A DNA stretch of 45,817 nucleotides from Candidatus Nomurabacteria bacterium RIFCSPLOWO2_01_FULL_33_24 (GCA_001785735.1 MFUP01000006.1:3384-49200); one strand, 5' to 3'; positions 8,201 through 15,739 are shown, counted from the stretch's first letter. Translations and numbers: made by a program. Notes: generated by a model from the sequence alone, not told the origin.

Positions 8201-9023
8201 GTTTCTGGTGTTGAGAACAAAAATGAGCGCTTCGGCTCCCTATTTTTATTCTAGTAATAACACCAGAGCATCCTTTTTTAAAACACTTTTTACCCGTTTG
8301 TTGGTAAGCTTTATGATGTAGTTGATATTTTCCTTTTTGGCCATCAATATTAAAATAATCAGAAATTGAATCACCCCTAAGTTTTATCGCTTTTCTAAGA
8401 ATTTTTTTCATAACCACAAACATCTTTTTTATTTTAAAAAGAGGAATATTTTCCGCTTTTGTTTCCGGGTGAATTCCTGCTTCCCAAAGTATTTCATCGG
8501 AATAGATATTGCCAATACCGGCAATAACTTTTTGATCCAATAAAACTTGTTTCATTTTTCTTTTTTGTGATTTTATTATTTTTATAAATTTTTTAATTTT
8601 TAAATTAAAACCCAGTGGTTCTGGTCCTAAAGATAGAGGGGAATTAAGAAGAGTAATTTTTCCGAATTTTCTTAAATCGCTAAAAGCCAAGTTTTTATTA
8701 CCCCTAAAATAAAAAATAACATGGATATATTTATTTTTTTGATGATTATTAAAAAGAAGATGACCAGTCATTTTTAGATGGATTAAAATAGTTTTCTGAT
8801 TATTAAGCTGAATTAAGATATTTTTTCCTCTCCTCTTAATACTAACTACCTTACTTCCAATAACTTCTTTTTTAAATTTTTTAAAATAAATAGGATTTTT
8901 TATAGTTTCTTTTTGGTGAGGATTAGAACTTTTCAAATTTGTCCAAATACCCTTTATTTTTAAGCCTAAAATTACTTTTCTTAAATCACGAACGGTTGTT
9001 TCTACTTCTGGAAGTTCTGGCAT
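8181..9023 (-). CDS. mutM: Formamidopyrimidine-DNA glycosylase MutM (Fpg)
   Basis: 280 residues. The N-terminus 'PELPEVETT' supplies the catalytic Pro and Glu after Met removal, 'RRGKNILIQL' the beta-loop Lys, and 'DQKVIAGIGNIYSDEILWEAGIHP' the H2TH DNA-binding motif. The C-terminal zinc finger departs from the usual C-x2-C...C-x2-C: here it reads C-x4-C ('CFKKGC') and C-x2-H ('CSQH'), probably still binding zinc. The enzyme removes 8-oxoguanine. It lies 2 bases after ruvA, so they form a DNA-repair operon. Its 3' end overlaps the convergent TrmH-family gene by 20 bases. Confidence 0.95.
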   Translation of the reverse strand: MPELPEVETTVRDLRKVILGLKIKGIWTNLKSSNPHQKETIKNPIYFKKFKKEVIGSKVVSIKRRGKNILIQLNNQKTILIHLKMTGHLLFNNHQKNKYIHVIFYFRGNKNLAFSDLRKFGKITLLNSPLSLGPEPLGFNLKIKKFIKIIKSQKRKMKQVLLDQKVIAGIGNIYSDEILWEAGIHPETKAENIPLFKIKKMFVVMKKILRKAIKLRGDSISDYFNIDGQKGKYQLHHKAYQQTGKKCFKKGCSGVITRIKIGSRSAHFCSQHQKLKFLGS

Positions 9024-9025
9024 AA

Positions 9026-9613
9026 TTAATTTTCTCCTCCGTTCCCCAAGATTTTTAGAGCTCCTTTTACTCGATTGCTGGTCCCAACAATTTCATCTGG
9101 TATTTTTTTCAGGGCTTCTCGAGCTTCTGATGATTTATATCCCAGAGATAGTAAAGCTTCTAAAACATCGGCCTCGTCTTTAAATATTTTTTCAAACCCC
9201 CCTTTTTGTAGTCCTAATTTATCTTTAAGTTCCAAAACTATTCTCTCGGCTGTCTTTTTTCCAATCCCAGAAATTTTAGTTAAGTAAGAAGTATTACCAG
9301 AACCAATAGCCTTGCTCAGTGTTTCTACTGGCGCCAAAGAAAGAATACCCAAACTAGATTTTGGCCCAATCCCAGAAACTCCTATTAGTTTTTCAAAAAA
9401 AGATAATTCCTCATTATTATAAAATCCATATAAATCTAAGGAATTTTCTCGAACAGCTTGATAGATAAAAAGAGAAACATTCCCCTTTTCCTTTTTTTTA
9501 ATTTTAGAAAGAGTATTAGAGGAAACATATATTTTATAACCCACTCCTCCTGTCTCGATTACGACAAAATCTGAAGCAACCAAAGTTAATTTTCCGCTAA
9601 TTTGATAAATCAT
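9026..9613 (-). CDS. ruvA: Holliday junction helicase subunit RuvA
   Basis: 195 residues, full length for RuvA. It has an N-terminal OB fold ('MIYQISGKLTLVASDFVVIETGGVGYKIYVS'), two helix-hairpin-helix motifs ('LIGVSGIGPKSSLGIL' and 'ISGIGKKTAERIVLEL'), and a C-terminal domain III ('DVLEALLSLGYKSSEAREALKKI') that contacts RuvB. It binds four-way junctions during recombination. The promoter TATACT at 9621-9626 is 7 bases from the ATG. ruvB and ruvC are not in the window. Confidence 0.96.
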   Translation of the reverse strand: MIYQISGKLTLVASDFVVIETGGVGYKIYVSSNTLSKIKKKEKGNVSLFIYQAVRENSLDLYGFYNNEELSFFEKLIGVSGIGPKSSLGILSLAPVETLSKAIGSGNTSYLTKISGIGKKTAERIVLELKDKLGLQKGGFEKIFKDEADVLEALLSLGYKSSEAREALKKIPDEIVGTSNRVKGALKILGNGGEN

Positions 9614-9620
9614 ATAAATA

Positions 9621-9626
9621 AGTATA
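9621..9626 (-). promoter_or_regulatory. -10 box of ruvA-mutM, leaderless spacing
   Basis: TATACT on the minus strand, 7 bases from the ruvA ATG. It is divergent from the promoter at 9665. Confidence 0.6.
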
Positions 9627-9664
9627 GCCTATTATAAAATATGGATAAAGCTTTATTTTTATAG

Positions 9665-9670
9665 TATGAT
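9665..9670 (+). promoter_or_regulatory. -10 box of the 9677 gene, leaderless spacing
   Basis: TATGAT with 6 bases to the ATG at 9677. Confidence 0.5.
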
Positions 9671-9676
9671 TGAATT

Positions 9677-10378
9677 ATGATTTATAATCAGCATAGAAAA
9701 ACAGAGAGAGCAGAACAAGGAAAATATATTGAAAAATTTTTTCTTGGGGAAATTCTTCGCTCGCAATATCTTAAAGTTCTTGGGATGACCCCAGAACAAA
9801 TAAAAGAAAAAAACATAGAAGATTTTAATATTTATGAAAAAATTTTAAAAGAAAGAGAACCTAGATATGAAGATAAACTTCGCTTAATGAAGGAAACTCA
9901 ACCTTGGAGTGATGCAACGAATCCCAAGAATCAATATGCCAGAGAATTGCGTATCTTGGTCGCCAAAGGATTAATGGGAGATAATTTTGATAATTCCCGC
10001 CTTCTTTATTACACCGCCTTAGAAACCCACTTAGATATTTTTAATCAAACTGATGCTATGTTTGAATATTATGACAAATCAGGGAAAAATCTTATTTGTA
10101 GACTCACTTTTGATTTAAAAACTACTGTCGAAATAGGTGGAAGTATTTTAAATATTTCAGAAAGCGAGGCTGATGATATTGAAGAAAAAATGGCTGAGAT
10201 AAAGCAAAATTCACAAAAGTTTCGGGAAATGGGAGAAATTTCAGAGGAAGCCCAAAATCTTAAAAAGGAAATAGAGATAAAAAAAGATATTTTGATGGAA
10301 AAAATCAGAAAACACCTTAATAAATGGTCTAAACAGATTGTGAAAGGAATTCATAAATATGAACTTGACATGGTTTAA
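9677..10378 (+). CDS. Unknown protein with possible PD-(D/E)xK nuclease-like core
   Basis: 233 residues, soluble, no signal peptide. I do not recognise the family. The centre reads 'NQTDAMFEYYD' (D126), then about 20 residues on a beta-like stretch ending 'LTFDLKT' (D146-x-K148). That spacing and hydrophobicity fit the D...(D/E)xK metal site of PD-(D/E)xK nucleases, but this is a pattern match only. The N-terminus is charged and helical, and the last 70 residues (ISESEADDIEEKMAEIK onward) look like a long helix or coiled coil. Its own leaderless promoter is divergent from ruvA-mutM. Confidence 0.6.
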   Translation: MIYNQHRKTERAEQGKYIEKFFLGEILRSQYLKVLGMTPEQIKEKNIEDFNIYEKILKEREPRYEDKLRLMKETQPWSDATNPKNQYARELRILVAKGLMGDNFDNSRLLYYTALETHLDIFNQTDAMFEYYDKSGKNLICRLTFDLKTTVEIGGSILNISESEADDIEEKMAEIKQNSQKFREMGEISEEAQNLKKEIEIKKDILMEKIRKHLNKWSKQIVKGIHKYELDMV

Positions 10379-10434
10379 AATCATTGCTATTCTAAATATA
10401 AAGAAAAGTATTTTTTAAAACAAAAAATTGAGTT

Positions 10435-10794
10435 ATGAACTATAAAACCGAAGAACATAAAAATGAGAGAGTGGTTGCTAATAGTATTTTTGGCACAATA
10501 AAATTATTAATAATGCCTTGGAAAGGAGAACATAATCCAGATTTGGGGTGGTTAAATGATTTTAACACTTCCGAAGAAGGAATTTTTAAGGTATTTTGCC
10601 AAGGGTGTGGCATTCACACAATAGACACTGAGAAAATAATGAAATCTCGTTTTGAAGAAGCTGGGAAATTAGAAGATTTTAATAGTATTGATTGGAAAAA
10701 TAATTATCTGCATTTAAATACTTGTGAATTTTGTTTGATCAATGCCCCGGTTTCTACTATGGAAATAGTTGTTAAAGAAATACCGCCTATCTAA
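10435..10794 (+). CDS. Small protein with two CxxC knuckles
   Basis: 119 residues, not assigned to a family. C55-Q-G-C58 and C97-E-F-C100 form a likely zinc site, with about 40 residues between the knuckles. A conserved-looking 'MPWKGEHNPDLGWLNDF' precedes them. No membrane segment is seen. Zinc ribbons of this spacing occur in nucleic-acid-binding and structural proteins, so no function is assigned. A small hairpin at its stop may terminate transcription before rpsT. Confidence 0.6.
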   Translation: MNYKTEEHKNERVVANSIFGTIKLLIMPWKGEHNPDLGWLNDFNTSEEGIFKVFCQGCGIHTIDTEKIMKSRFEEAGKLEDFNSIDWKNNYLHLNTCEFCLINAPVSTMEIVVKEIPPI

Positions 10795-10807
10795 CAGAGT
10801 GGTATTT
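10778..10807 (+). terminator. Possible terminator overlapping the stop of the CxxC gene
   Basis: AAATACC/GGTATTT stem with a 16-base loop, followed by a T-rich tract. Low G+C in the stem makes it weak. Confidence 0.4.
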
Positions 10808-10834
10808 TTATTTGCTTTCCTAAGGTATTTTTGA

Positions 10835-10840
10835 TAATAT
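10835..10840 (+). promoter_or_regulatory. -10 box of rpsT, leaderless spacing
   Basis: TAATAT (or GATAAT two bases earlier) with 6-8 bases to the ATG at 10847. Confidence 0.55.
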
Positions 10841-10846
10841 TTTGTT

Positions 10847-11104
10847 ATGCCCATAACTAAATCGGCCCAAAAAGCTCTAAAAGGATCTCTTCAGAAGAAG
10901 GTTTTTAATGATCGTCGGAATAGGGCAATGAAGCAATCCATAAAAAAAATAGAAAAACTTGTTAAAGAAAACAAGAAACCAGAAGCCAAAAAACTATTAA
11001 GGGTTGCCTATCAAGCCATTGACAAAGCTGTTAAAAGAGGAATAATAAAAAAGAACACTGCTTCTCGTAAGAAATCCCGTCTCTCAAGAATTACCAAATC
11101 TTAA
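10847..11104 (+). CDS. rpsT: 30S ribosomal protein S20
   Basis: 85 residues, strongly basic, with the S20 pattern: 'PITKSAQKALKGSLQKKVFN' at the start, 'KKLLRVAYQAIDKAVKRGII' in the middle and 'KNTASRKKSRLSR' at the end. S20 is an early-binding 16S rRNA protein of the small subunit body. It stands alone in an unrelated neighbourhood, as is common for rpsT. Confidence 0.96.
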   Translation: MPITKSAQKALKGSLQKKVFNDRRNRAMKQSIKKIEKLVKENKKPEAKKLLRVAYQAIDKAVKRGIIKKNTASRKKSRLSRITKS

Positions 11105-11112
11105 AATTACTC

Positions 11113-11691
11113 ATGGTCTTTGAGCAAATTAAAGTTGGGATAATGGAAAACTTCTCTTATCTTATTGGCGACAAAAAAGAAGGAGCTTTGATAGATCCCG
11201 GGTGGGATAGCCAGAAATTATTAAAAATTGCCGGGAAAAAAAGATTAAAGATAAATAAAGTACTTTTAACCCACAGTCATTATGATCACCTTAATGATTT
11301 AGAAGAAATAACAAAAGAAACCAAAGCCCAAGTTTTTATCCATCAATTAGAAACTTTTGAAAATAAAAATATAGAAATAAAATATATAAAAGATAATGAC
11401 ATAATAAATGTTGGTAATATAAAAATTCAAGTCATTCATACTCCGGGACACAGCCGTGGCAGTGTCTGTTTTTTATTTGATCAAAAATTATTAACTGGCG
11501 ATACTTTATTTATTGGATCAATCGGAAGAGTTGATTTAGAAGGGGGAAGTGAAGGAGAAATGTTTCAGAGTTTAAAAAAGTTAAGTGAATTAGATAATAA
11601 AATAGAAGTTTACCCAGGACATCATTATAGCGATCCTTTAAAATCAACCATTGGACAAGAAAAAGCTAATAATCCCTTTATGAAGTTTTAA
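11113..11691 (+). CDS. Metallo-beta-lactamase-fold hydrolase, glyoxalase II-like
   Basis: 192 residues. The metal-binding signature H54-S-H56-Y-D58-H59 is followed by 'HTPGHSRGSVCFLF', 'LTGDTLFIGSIGRVDLEGG' and 'YPGHHYSD', giving a full dinuclear site. The short size, with no C-terminal glutathione-binding helices, puts it with the YcbL-like thioester hydrolases. The substrate is unknown. TAAAAT at 11102-11107, overlapping the rpsT stop, may be its -10. Confidence 0.85.
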   Translation: MVFEQIKVGIMENFSYLIGDKKEGALIDPGWDSQKLLKIAGKKRLKINKVLLTHSHYDHLNDLEEITKETKAQVFIHQLETFENKNIEIKYIKDNDIINVGNIKIQVIHTPGHSRGSVCFLFDQKLLTGDTLFIGSIGRVDLEGGSEGEMFQSLKKLSELDNKIEVYPGHHYSDPLKSTIGQEKANNPFMKF

Positions 11692-11713
11692 ATTCTTATG
11701 GTAATTTTAAGTT

Positions 11714-11839
11714 ATGTGTATTTGGAAGATAATTAAAATAATCCTCTTTATCTTATTAATAATCTTTATAATAGAATTGATTCAAGGAAATGTTGGCGAG
11801 TTCCGACTTCTTAAATGGGGCCTAAGAGCTTTGTTTTGA
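11714..11839 (+). CDS. Possible 41-residue single-pass membrane peptide
   Basis: An ATG-initiated frame with a strongly hydrophobic N-terminal half ('IIKIILFILLIIFIIELI') and a short polar tail 'QGNVGEFRLLKWGLRALF'. It lies between the MBL hydrolase and tRNA-Arg. No clear promoter or ribosome site is visible. AT-rich DNA gives such Ile/Leu runs by chance, so this is tentative. Confidence 0.35.
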   Translation: MCIWKIIKIILFILLIIFIIELIQGNVGEFRLLKWGLRALF

Positions 11840-11863
11840 CTTTGACAAAACATCTTTCCTTTC

Positions 11864-11938
11864 TGGTGCTCCCGACAGGAATCGAACCTGTATTACAACT
11901 TCCGCAAAGTTGCGTCCTATCCGTTGAACGACGGGAGC
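11864..11938 (-). tRNA. tRNA-Arg(GCG), CCA encoded
   Basis: Acceptor GCTCCCG/CGGGAGC, D-stem GTTC/GGAC, anticodon stem CAACT/AGTTG with loop TTGCGGA (anticodon GCG), T-arm ACAGG-TTCGATT-CCTGT, discriminator A, then CCA in the DNA (11866-11864). It reads CGC and CGU. Bacteria usually use ACG with inosine for this box. Confidence 0.93.
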
Positions 11939-11939
11939 T

Positions 11940-12413
11940 TTAAAATCCTAGGCGATCCATTATTTTTTCGGAAATTGGTTCAGTTATTTCTTTTTCAGGC
12001 AAGGAGTTTTTTAGTGTTTCCTTTATAAACCCCTCTTTTTTTTCAGGAAGAGGAATAACTAAAATTGGCATAATTTTTCTTTCTGATAACAAAAGCAAAT
12101 TATATATTTTTTTCTCATCATCATATTTTACCCAAAAGTGCTTTAGTTTTTCATAAGGATATAGTATATCTTTTATTCTTACTCCATTTTTATCTATTAT
12201 GTATTTAATCATTTCTGGTTTTTGTAAATTTATTATGATTAAAGTAAAAACTCCAATTAAAATAAAAATACCAAATAATAAATTTTTGAAAATTATTGAA
12301 GCCACACTACTAGCTACGGCAATAGTCCCCATGGCCCAATACCAATCAACACTTCTTTTTTTAGGATCATATTCTAATGCTTCCCACTCTATGTTATTAT
12401 TACTATTTTCCAT
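11940..12413 (-). CDS. Small membrane protein of unknown function with two adjacent helices
   Basis: 157 residues. A polar N-terminus ending in 'YDPKKRSVDWYWAMG' leads into two closely spaced membrane helices (about residues 28-46 and 48-65). A soluble C-terminal domain follows ('YIIDKNGVRIKDILYPYEKLKHFWVKYDD...LLLLSERKIMPILVIPLP'), which looks like a small beta-rich PH/DUF-type cytoplasmic domain. The family is not named. The TAA stop begins 2 bases from the tRNA-Arg 5' end on the same strand, so tRNA processing would trim the mRNA right after the stop. Confidence 0.7.
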   Translation of the reverse strand: MENSNNNIEWEALEYDPKKRSVDWYWAMGTIAVASSVASIIFKNLLFGIFILIGVFTLIIINLQKPEMIKYIIDKNGVRIKDILYPYEKLKHFWVKYDDEKKIYNLLLLSERKIMPILVIPLPEKKEGFIKETLKNSLPEKEITEPISEKIMDRLGF

Positions 12414-12465
12414 ATATAAACTTTAACAGATTGTCACCCGAAATACTATATGTTATCTAGGGTGG

Positions 12466-12471
12466 TATAAT
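12466..12471 (+). promoter_or_regulatory. Extended -10 of the tRNA-Ser/ruvX unit
   Basis: TATAAT preceded by TGG, 15 bases before the tRNA 5' end. A second possible promoter, TTGTCA-N17-TATCTA, lies at 12431-12459. Confidence 0.6.
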
Positions 12472-12486
12472 AAGGTTATAAATTAA

Positions 12487-12573
12487 GGAGAGGTGGCTGA
12501 GTGGTTGAAGGCACCGGTCTTGAAAACCGGAGATCGTGAAAGCGATCCGTGGGTTCAAATCCCACCCTCTCCG
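12487..12573 (+). tRNA. tRNA-Ser(TGA)
   Basis: Acceptor GGAGAGG/CCTCTCC, anticodon stem-loop with CTTGAAA (anticodon TGA), a long variable arm typical of class II tRNAs, T-arm GTGGG-TTCAAAT-CCCAC, discriminator G. No encoded CCA. The next gene's ATG begins 2 bases later. Confidence 0.97.
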
Positions 12574-12575
12574 TT

Positions 12576-12971
12576 ATGAGACTAATAGGAATTGATTATG
12601 GACAAAAAAGAGTTGGAATTGCTGTTTCTGATGAAGAAAATAGGATTGCTTTTCCTAGAACAATTTTAAAAAATGATAAACACCTTTTGGATTTAATTGA
12701 GAAAATATGTCAGGAAGAAAAAATAGATAGAATAGTCATGGGAGAATCATATAATTGCCAAGGAAAATCAAATAAATTAATGGAAAAAATTATTTCCTTT
12801 AAAAATGAATTAAAAAAGAAGCTAAAGCTTCCAATTAAATTAGAAAAAGAATTTATGACCACCATTGAAGCTCGTCGTTATCAAGAAAATAAAAAAGAAG
12901 TTGATTCCTCGGCGGCGGCTCTTATTTTACAACGTTATTTAGATAGATTAAATATAAAGCGAAAAGATTAA
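12576..12971 (+). CDS. ruvX: Pre-16S rRNA nuclease / Holliday junction resolvase-like YqgF
   Basis: 131 residues from the ATG at 12576. An in-frame GTG further upstream lies inside tRNA-Ser and is not plausible. The RNase H-like fold shows 'LIGIDYGQKRVGIAVSD' with the catalytic Asp (D7), 'RIVMGESYN' and a C-terminal 'VDSSAAALILQRYLD' with the last acidic residue. YqgF processes the 16S rRNA 5' end in E. coli. The gene is co-transcribed with tRNA-Ser. Cutting at the tRNA 3' end would leave an mRNA with only 2 bases before the start codon. Confidence 0.92.
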   Translation: MRLIGIDYGQKRVGIAVSDEENRIAFPRTILKNDKHLLDLIEKICQEEKIDRIVMGESYNCQGKSNKLMEKIISFKNELKKKLKLPIKLEKEFMTTIEARRYQENKKEVDSSAAALILQRYLDRLNIKRKD

Positions 12972-13018
12972 CTATTTTTAGGAAAAGCAACCCTATTTTA
13001 TTTTAAAGGCAGTCAAGA

Positions 13019-13024
13019 TATAAT
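13019..13024 (+). promoter_or_regulatory. -10 box of the pil cluster, leaderless spacing
   Basis: TATAAT with 8 bases to the pilM ATG at 13033. Confidence 0.6.
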
Positions 13025-13032
13025 AGTAAGTA

Positions 13033-14118
13033 ATGAAATATTATTCTCGCAATAGATTTTTTCCTGTCCCTAATTTTTTAATGAGACCTTCTGTGGGTTT
13101 TGATATTTCTGATCGATCAATTAAATTTGTTGAACTCATAGAACGGGGGAAAGTGATTTGCCTTGGCAAGTTTGGAGAAAAAAGAATTCCTCCAGGAGTT
13201 ATTGAATCAGGAAAAATAAAAAATGTTGAGGAATTTAAGAAAATTCTAATTTTTTTAAAGGAAAAATATAATCTTAGTTTTGTGCGTGTTTCTCTCCCTG
13301 AACAACAAGTTTATATTTTTAAATTGAATTTGCCAGAAATTAAGAATGGTAAAATTCGTGATGCCCTAGAACTTCAATTAGAAAAACATATTCCTATTTC
13401 AGCCGCCGAATCAGTTTTTGATTACGATTTTATTAATAGTAAAAAAGAAGGAGGATATAATTTTCAAGTAGCGGCTCTGCCTAAATCCATCATTGAAAGT
13501 TATTTAACACCACTTAAAGAATCTGGTCTTGTTCCAATTGGATTTGAAATTGAAGCTCAAGCTATCTCTAGGGCGGTTATTCCTTATGATAGTCAAGACA
13601 CCTTTATGATAATTGATTTTGGAGAAACTAGAACAGGAATCTCAATTGTTAGCCAAGGAATTGTTTGTTTTACCTCCACTATTGATATTGGGGGGCATAC
13701 TTTAACAAAAATTATTCAAAAAAGTTTTAAAGTTAGTTTTGAAGAAGCTGAAAAAATCAAAAAAGAATATGGTCTTAAAAAAGACCCAGAGCGAAAAGAG
13801 GTTTTTTCTATTCTATTAAATATTATTTCAGTTTTACGCGATGAAATAAATAAACACTATATTTATTGGTATACCCATAAAGATGAGGACAACAAACAAA
13901 GACCAAATATAAAAAAAATAGTTTTATGTGGTCGCAACTCTAACCTGATAGGTTTTGTTGATTATCTTTCAATGAGTATGAGAACTAAAGTAGAACTTGG
14001 CAATGCTTGGGTAAATATAAATTCCTTAGAAAAATATGTTCCTGAAATATCAGCCAATGATTCAATGGGCTACACAACCTCTATTGGTTTAGCTTTAGGG
14101 GATTTTTGCCATGATTAA
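13033..14118 (+). CDS. pilM: Type IV pilus assembly protein PilM
   Basis: 361 residues, actin-like ATPase fold. Phosphate loops are 'SVGFDISDRSIKFVEL' (about residue 19) and 'MIIDFGETRTGISIV' (about 192). 'TIDIGGHTLTKII' and 'IKKIVLCGRNSNLIGFVDYL' complete the nucleotide cleft. PilM is cytoplasmic and recruits the N-terminus of PilN to the pilus machine. It opens the cluster and overlaps pilN by 8 bases. Pili are commonly retained in CPR genomes, where they are thought to serve attachment or DNA uptake; that role is inferred here. The ATPase and pilin genes are not in the window. Confidence 0.92.
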   Translation: MKYYSRNRFFPVPNFLMRPSVGFDISDRSIKFVELIERGKVICLGKFGEKRIPPGVIESGKIKNVEEFKKILIFLKEKYNLSFVRVSLPEQQVYIFKLNLPEIKNGKIRDALELQLEKHIPISAAESVFDYDFINSKKEGGYNFQVAALPKSIIESYLTPLKESGLVPIGFEIEAQAISRAVIPYDSQDTFMIIDFGETRTGISIVSQGIVCFTSTIDIGGHTLTKIIQKSFKVSFEEAEKIKKEYGLKKDPERKEVFSILLNIISVLRDEINKHYIYWYTHKDEDNKQRPNIKKIVLCGRNSNLIGFVDYLSMSMRTKVELGNAWVNINSLEKYVPEISANDSMGYTTSIGLALGDFCHD

Positions 14119-14650
14119 TCTTCTTACCCTTGAAGAGAAAAAAAATATTAAGCGAGATTATAATATTCGCCTAATAATTATCTCCCTCTCCTTTCTTCTA
14201 ATAATTGTTGTTATTGCTATTGCTTTTTTATTACCATCATATTTTTTATCATCAATTAAGGAAAAAATTTCTTCCCAAGAGTTAGAAAAAATAAAAATCA
14301 GCCAAGATTTTTCGGACGAAAATATAATTTCTGAAATTATTCAAGAGACAAATATGAAATTATCCCTATTGTCTGATTATGACAATAAGCTAGTAGTTTC
14401 CAAAGATATCATTGAAGCAATTTTAGAAAAAACAAAGGGGAAAATCGAAATCAGTGAAATTTATTTTACCAAAAATAATAATTCTCCCAGCACTATTGAT
14501 TTAAAGGGGACAGCTTCTAGTCGAGAAAGTTTATTGTTGTTTACAGAAGACATAGAAAGAGAAGATCAATTTTCTGAAGTTAATTTGCCTGTTTCTAATC
14601 TTGTTAAAAATAAAGATATAAAATTTAATTTTAATATCATCATGCCTTAA
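14111..14650 (+). CDS. pilN: PilN-like inner-membrane pilus protein
   Basis: 179 residues. The N-terminal 'MINLLTLEEKKNIKRDYNIR' matches the conserved PilN segment ('INLLP') that docks into PilM. One membrane helix (about residues 20-45) is followed by a periplasmic coiled coil and a ferredoxin-like domain ('GKIEISEIYFTKNNNSPSTIDLKGTASSRESLLLF'). It is short but complete, and its position between pilM and pilO supports the call. Confidence 0.82.
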   Translation: MINLLTLEEKKNIKRDYNIRLIIISLSFLLIIVVIAIAFLLPSYFLSSIKEKISSQELEKIKISQDFSDENIISEIIQETNMKLSLLSDYDNKLVVSKDIIEAILEKTKGKIEISEIYFTKNNNSPSTIDLKGTASSRESLLLFTEDIEREDQFSEVNLPVSNLVKNKDIKFNFNIIMP

Positions 14651-14658
14651 ATATTGTT

Positions 14659-15213
14659 ATGAATCAAACTTACAAAAATAACACTTTACTGATAATTATT
14701 ATCTTAATAAACATACTGGCTATTTCTGCCTATGTTTATCTTTTTCAATCCGTTAAGCAAGCCAATCAACGCAATTCTCTTATCTCTAGTGAAATCAAAA
14801 ATTATTCTGAAAATAAAGACAGAATTATTTCTTTAAGAAATATAATAAAATCAACAGAAGAAGAAAGAGATAATCTTAACTCCCATTTTATTGATAAAAA
14901 TAAAATTAATCACTTACTTGATTTGATCGAAAAAATAGGAGAAGATTCCAAAACAAATCTTGAAATTAATTCAGTTAATTTATCACCCAAATCAAGCGAT
15001 AAAAATAAGAATATTCTAAAAATAGATTTCAAAGCTAGTGGCTCTTTCCAAAATATTTCTAAGCTACTTTTATTGCTAGAAAATGCTCCACTAGAGTTTG
15101 ATTTTGAAAAAGTATATTTTAATAAAACTGAAAACGAGAGAAAAGAAGAGTCAGAAGATATTTTTGATTTGTGGAATAGTAGTTTTACTATTAATCTCAT
15201 AAGCTTTTTATAA
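14659..15213 (+). CDS. pilO: PilO-like inner-membrane pilus protein
   Basis: 184 residues: one helix (about residues 9-29), a coiled coil (about 35-90) and a C-terminal alpha/beta domain ('INSVNLSPKSSDKNKNILKIDFKASGSFQNISKLLLLLENAPLEF') of the PilO type. It should pair with PilN to form the periplasmic alignment complex. It follows pilN by 8 bases. The assignment rests on architecture and order more than on sequence motifs. Confidence 0.75.
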   Translation: MNQTYKNNTLLIIIILINILAISAYVYLFQSVKQANQRNSLISSEIKNYSENKDRIISLRNIIKSTEEERDNLNSHFIDKNKINHLLDLIEKIGEDSKTNLEINSVNLSPKSSDKNKNILKIDFKASGSFQNISKLLLLLENAPLEFDFEKVYFNKTENERKEESEDIFDLWNSSFTINLISFL

Positions 15214-15220
15214 TCTTAAA

Positions 15221-15553
15221 ATGTTTCCTTTCTTAAATAAAACTAAAAATAGACCATTTAAAGATATAAATAATCTAGAGATTCATCCTAGAAGAGATTG
15301 GAATACTTTTATTAAAATATTTTTCGTCTTAATTGTTTTGATGATTATTTTTAATTTATATCTTTTTTCCCAAATAAACAGAGAAGAAATATTCCAAATC
15401 AGCGAAGATAATATAACCAAAGGAAAAACTATTGATAGGAAAAACTTAGAAGAAATTCTTAATTATTTTGATAAAAAAGATCAAAAGTTTAACGAAATCT
15501 TAAAAAGTAATTTTGACCAAATAACACCATCAAACGAATTTCCGATTCAGTAA
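15221..15553 (+). CDS. Small bitopic membrane protein ending the pil cluster
   Basis: 110 residues. A polar N-terminus containing 'HPRRDWNTFIKI' precedes one membrane helix (about residues 28-46) and a charged helical C-terminal part. It begins 7 bases after pilO, so it is probably a pilus accessory protein. It occupies the place of pilP but has no lipoprotein Cys and no recognisable PilP fold, so I leave it unnamed. Confidence 0.65.
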   Translation: MFPFLNKTKNRPFKDINNLEIHPRRDWNTFIKIFFVLIVLMIIFNLYLFSQINREEIFQISEDNITKGKTIDRKNLEEILNYFDKKDQKFNEILKSNFDQITPSNEFPIQ

Positions 15554-15582
15554 AGTAATCCTTTTCTATAGGTTTTTTTCTT

Positions 15583-15657
15583 TGGTGCCCCTGGGAGGAA
15601 TCGAACCTCCATCTAGAGCTTAGAAGGCTCTTGTTCTGTCCGTTGAACTACAGGGAC
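15583..15657 (-). tRNA. tRNA-Arg(TCT), CCA encoded
   Basis: Acceptor GTCCCTG/CAGGGGC, D-stem GTTC/GAAC, anticodon stem AGAGC/GCTCT with loop CTTCTAA (anticodon TCT), T-arm GGAGG-TTCGATT-CCTCC, discriminator A and an encoded CCA. It reads AGA/AGG, the commonest Arg codons in these AT-rich genes. Confidence 0.96.
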
Positions 15658-15665
15658 GTCTAAAA

Positions 15666-15739
15666 TGCGCGCTGAGGGACTTGAACCCCCGGCCTACCCG
15701 GTGTAAACGGGTTGCTCTAGCCAACTGAGCTAAGCGCGC
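15666..15739 (-). tRNA. tRNA-Val(TAC)
   Basis: Acceptor GCGCGCT/AGCGCGC, D-stem GCTC/GAGC, anticodon stem ACCCG/CGGGT with loop TTTACAC (anticodon TAC), T-arm GGGGG-TTCAAGT-CCCTC with one G-U pair, discriminator A, no CCA. An extended -10 (TGG-TATGAT, minus strand 15760-15755) should drive this tRNA and the tRNA-Arg(TCT) 8 bases downstream. Confidence 0.95.

Noticed and set aside
12549-12575. GTG start giving ruvX a 9-residue N-terminal extension
   Set aside because: Those bases are the T-arm and acceptor stem of tRNA-Ser; the ATG at 12576 starts the conserved RuvX sequence.
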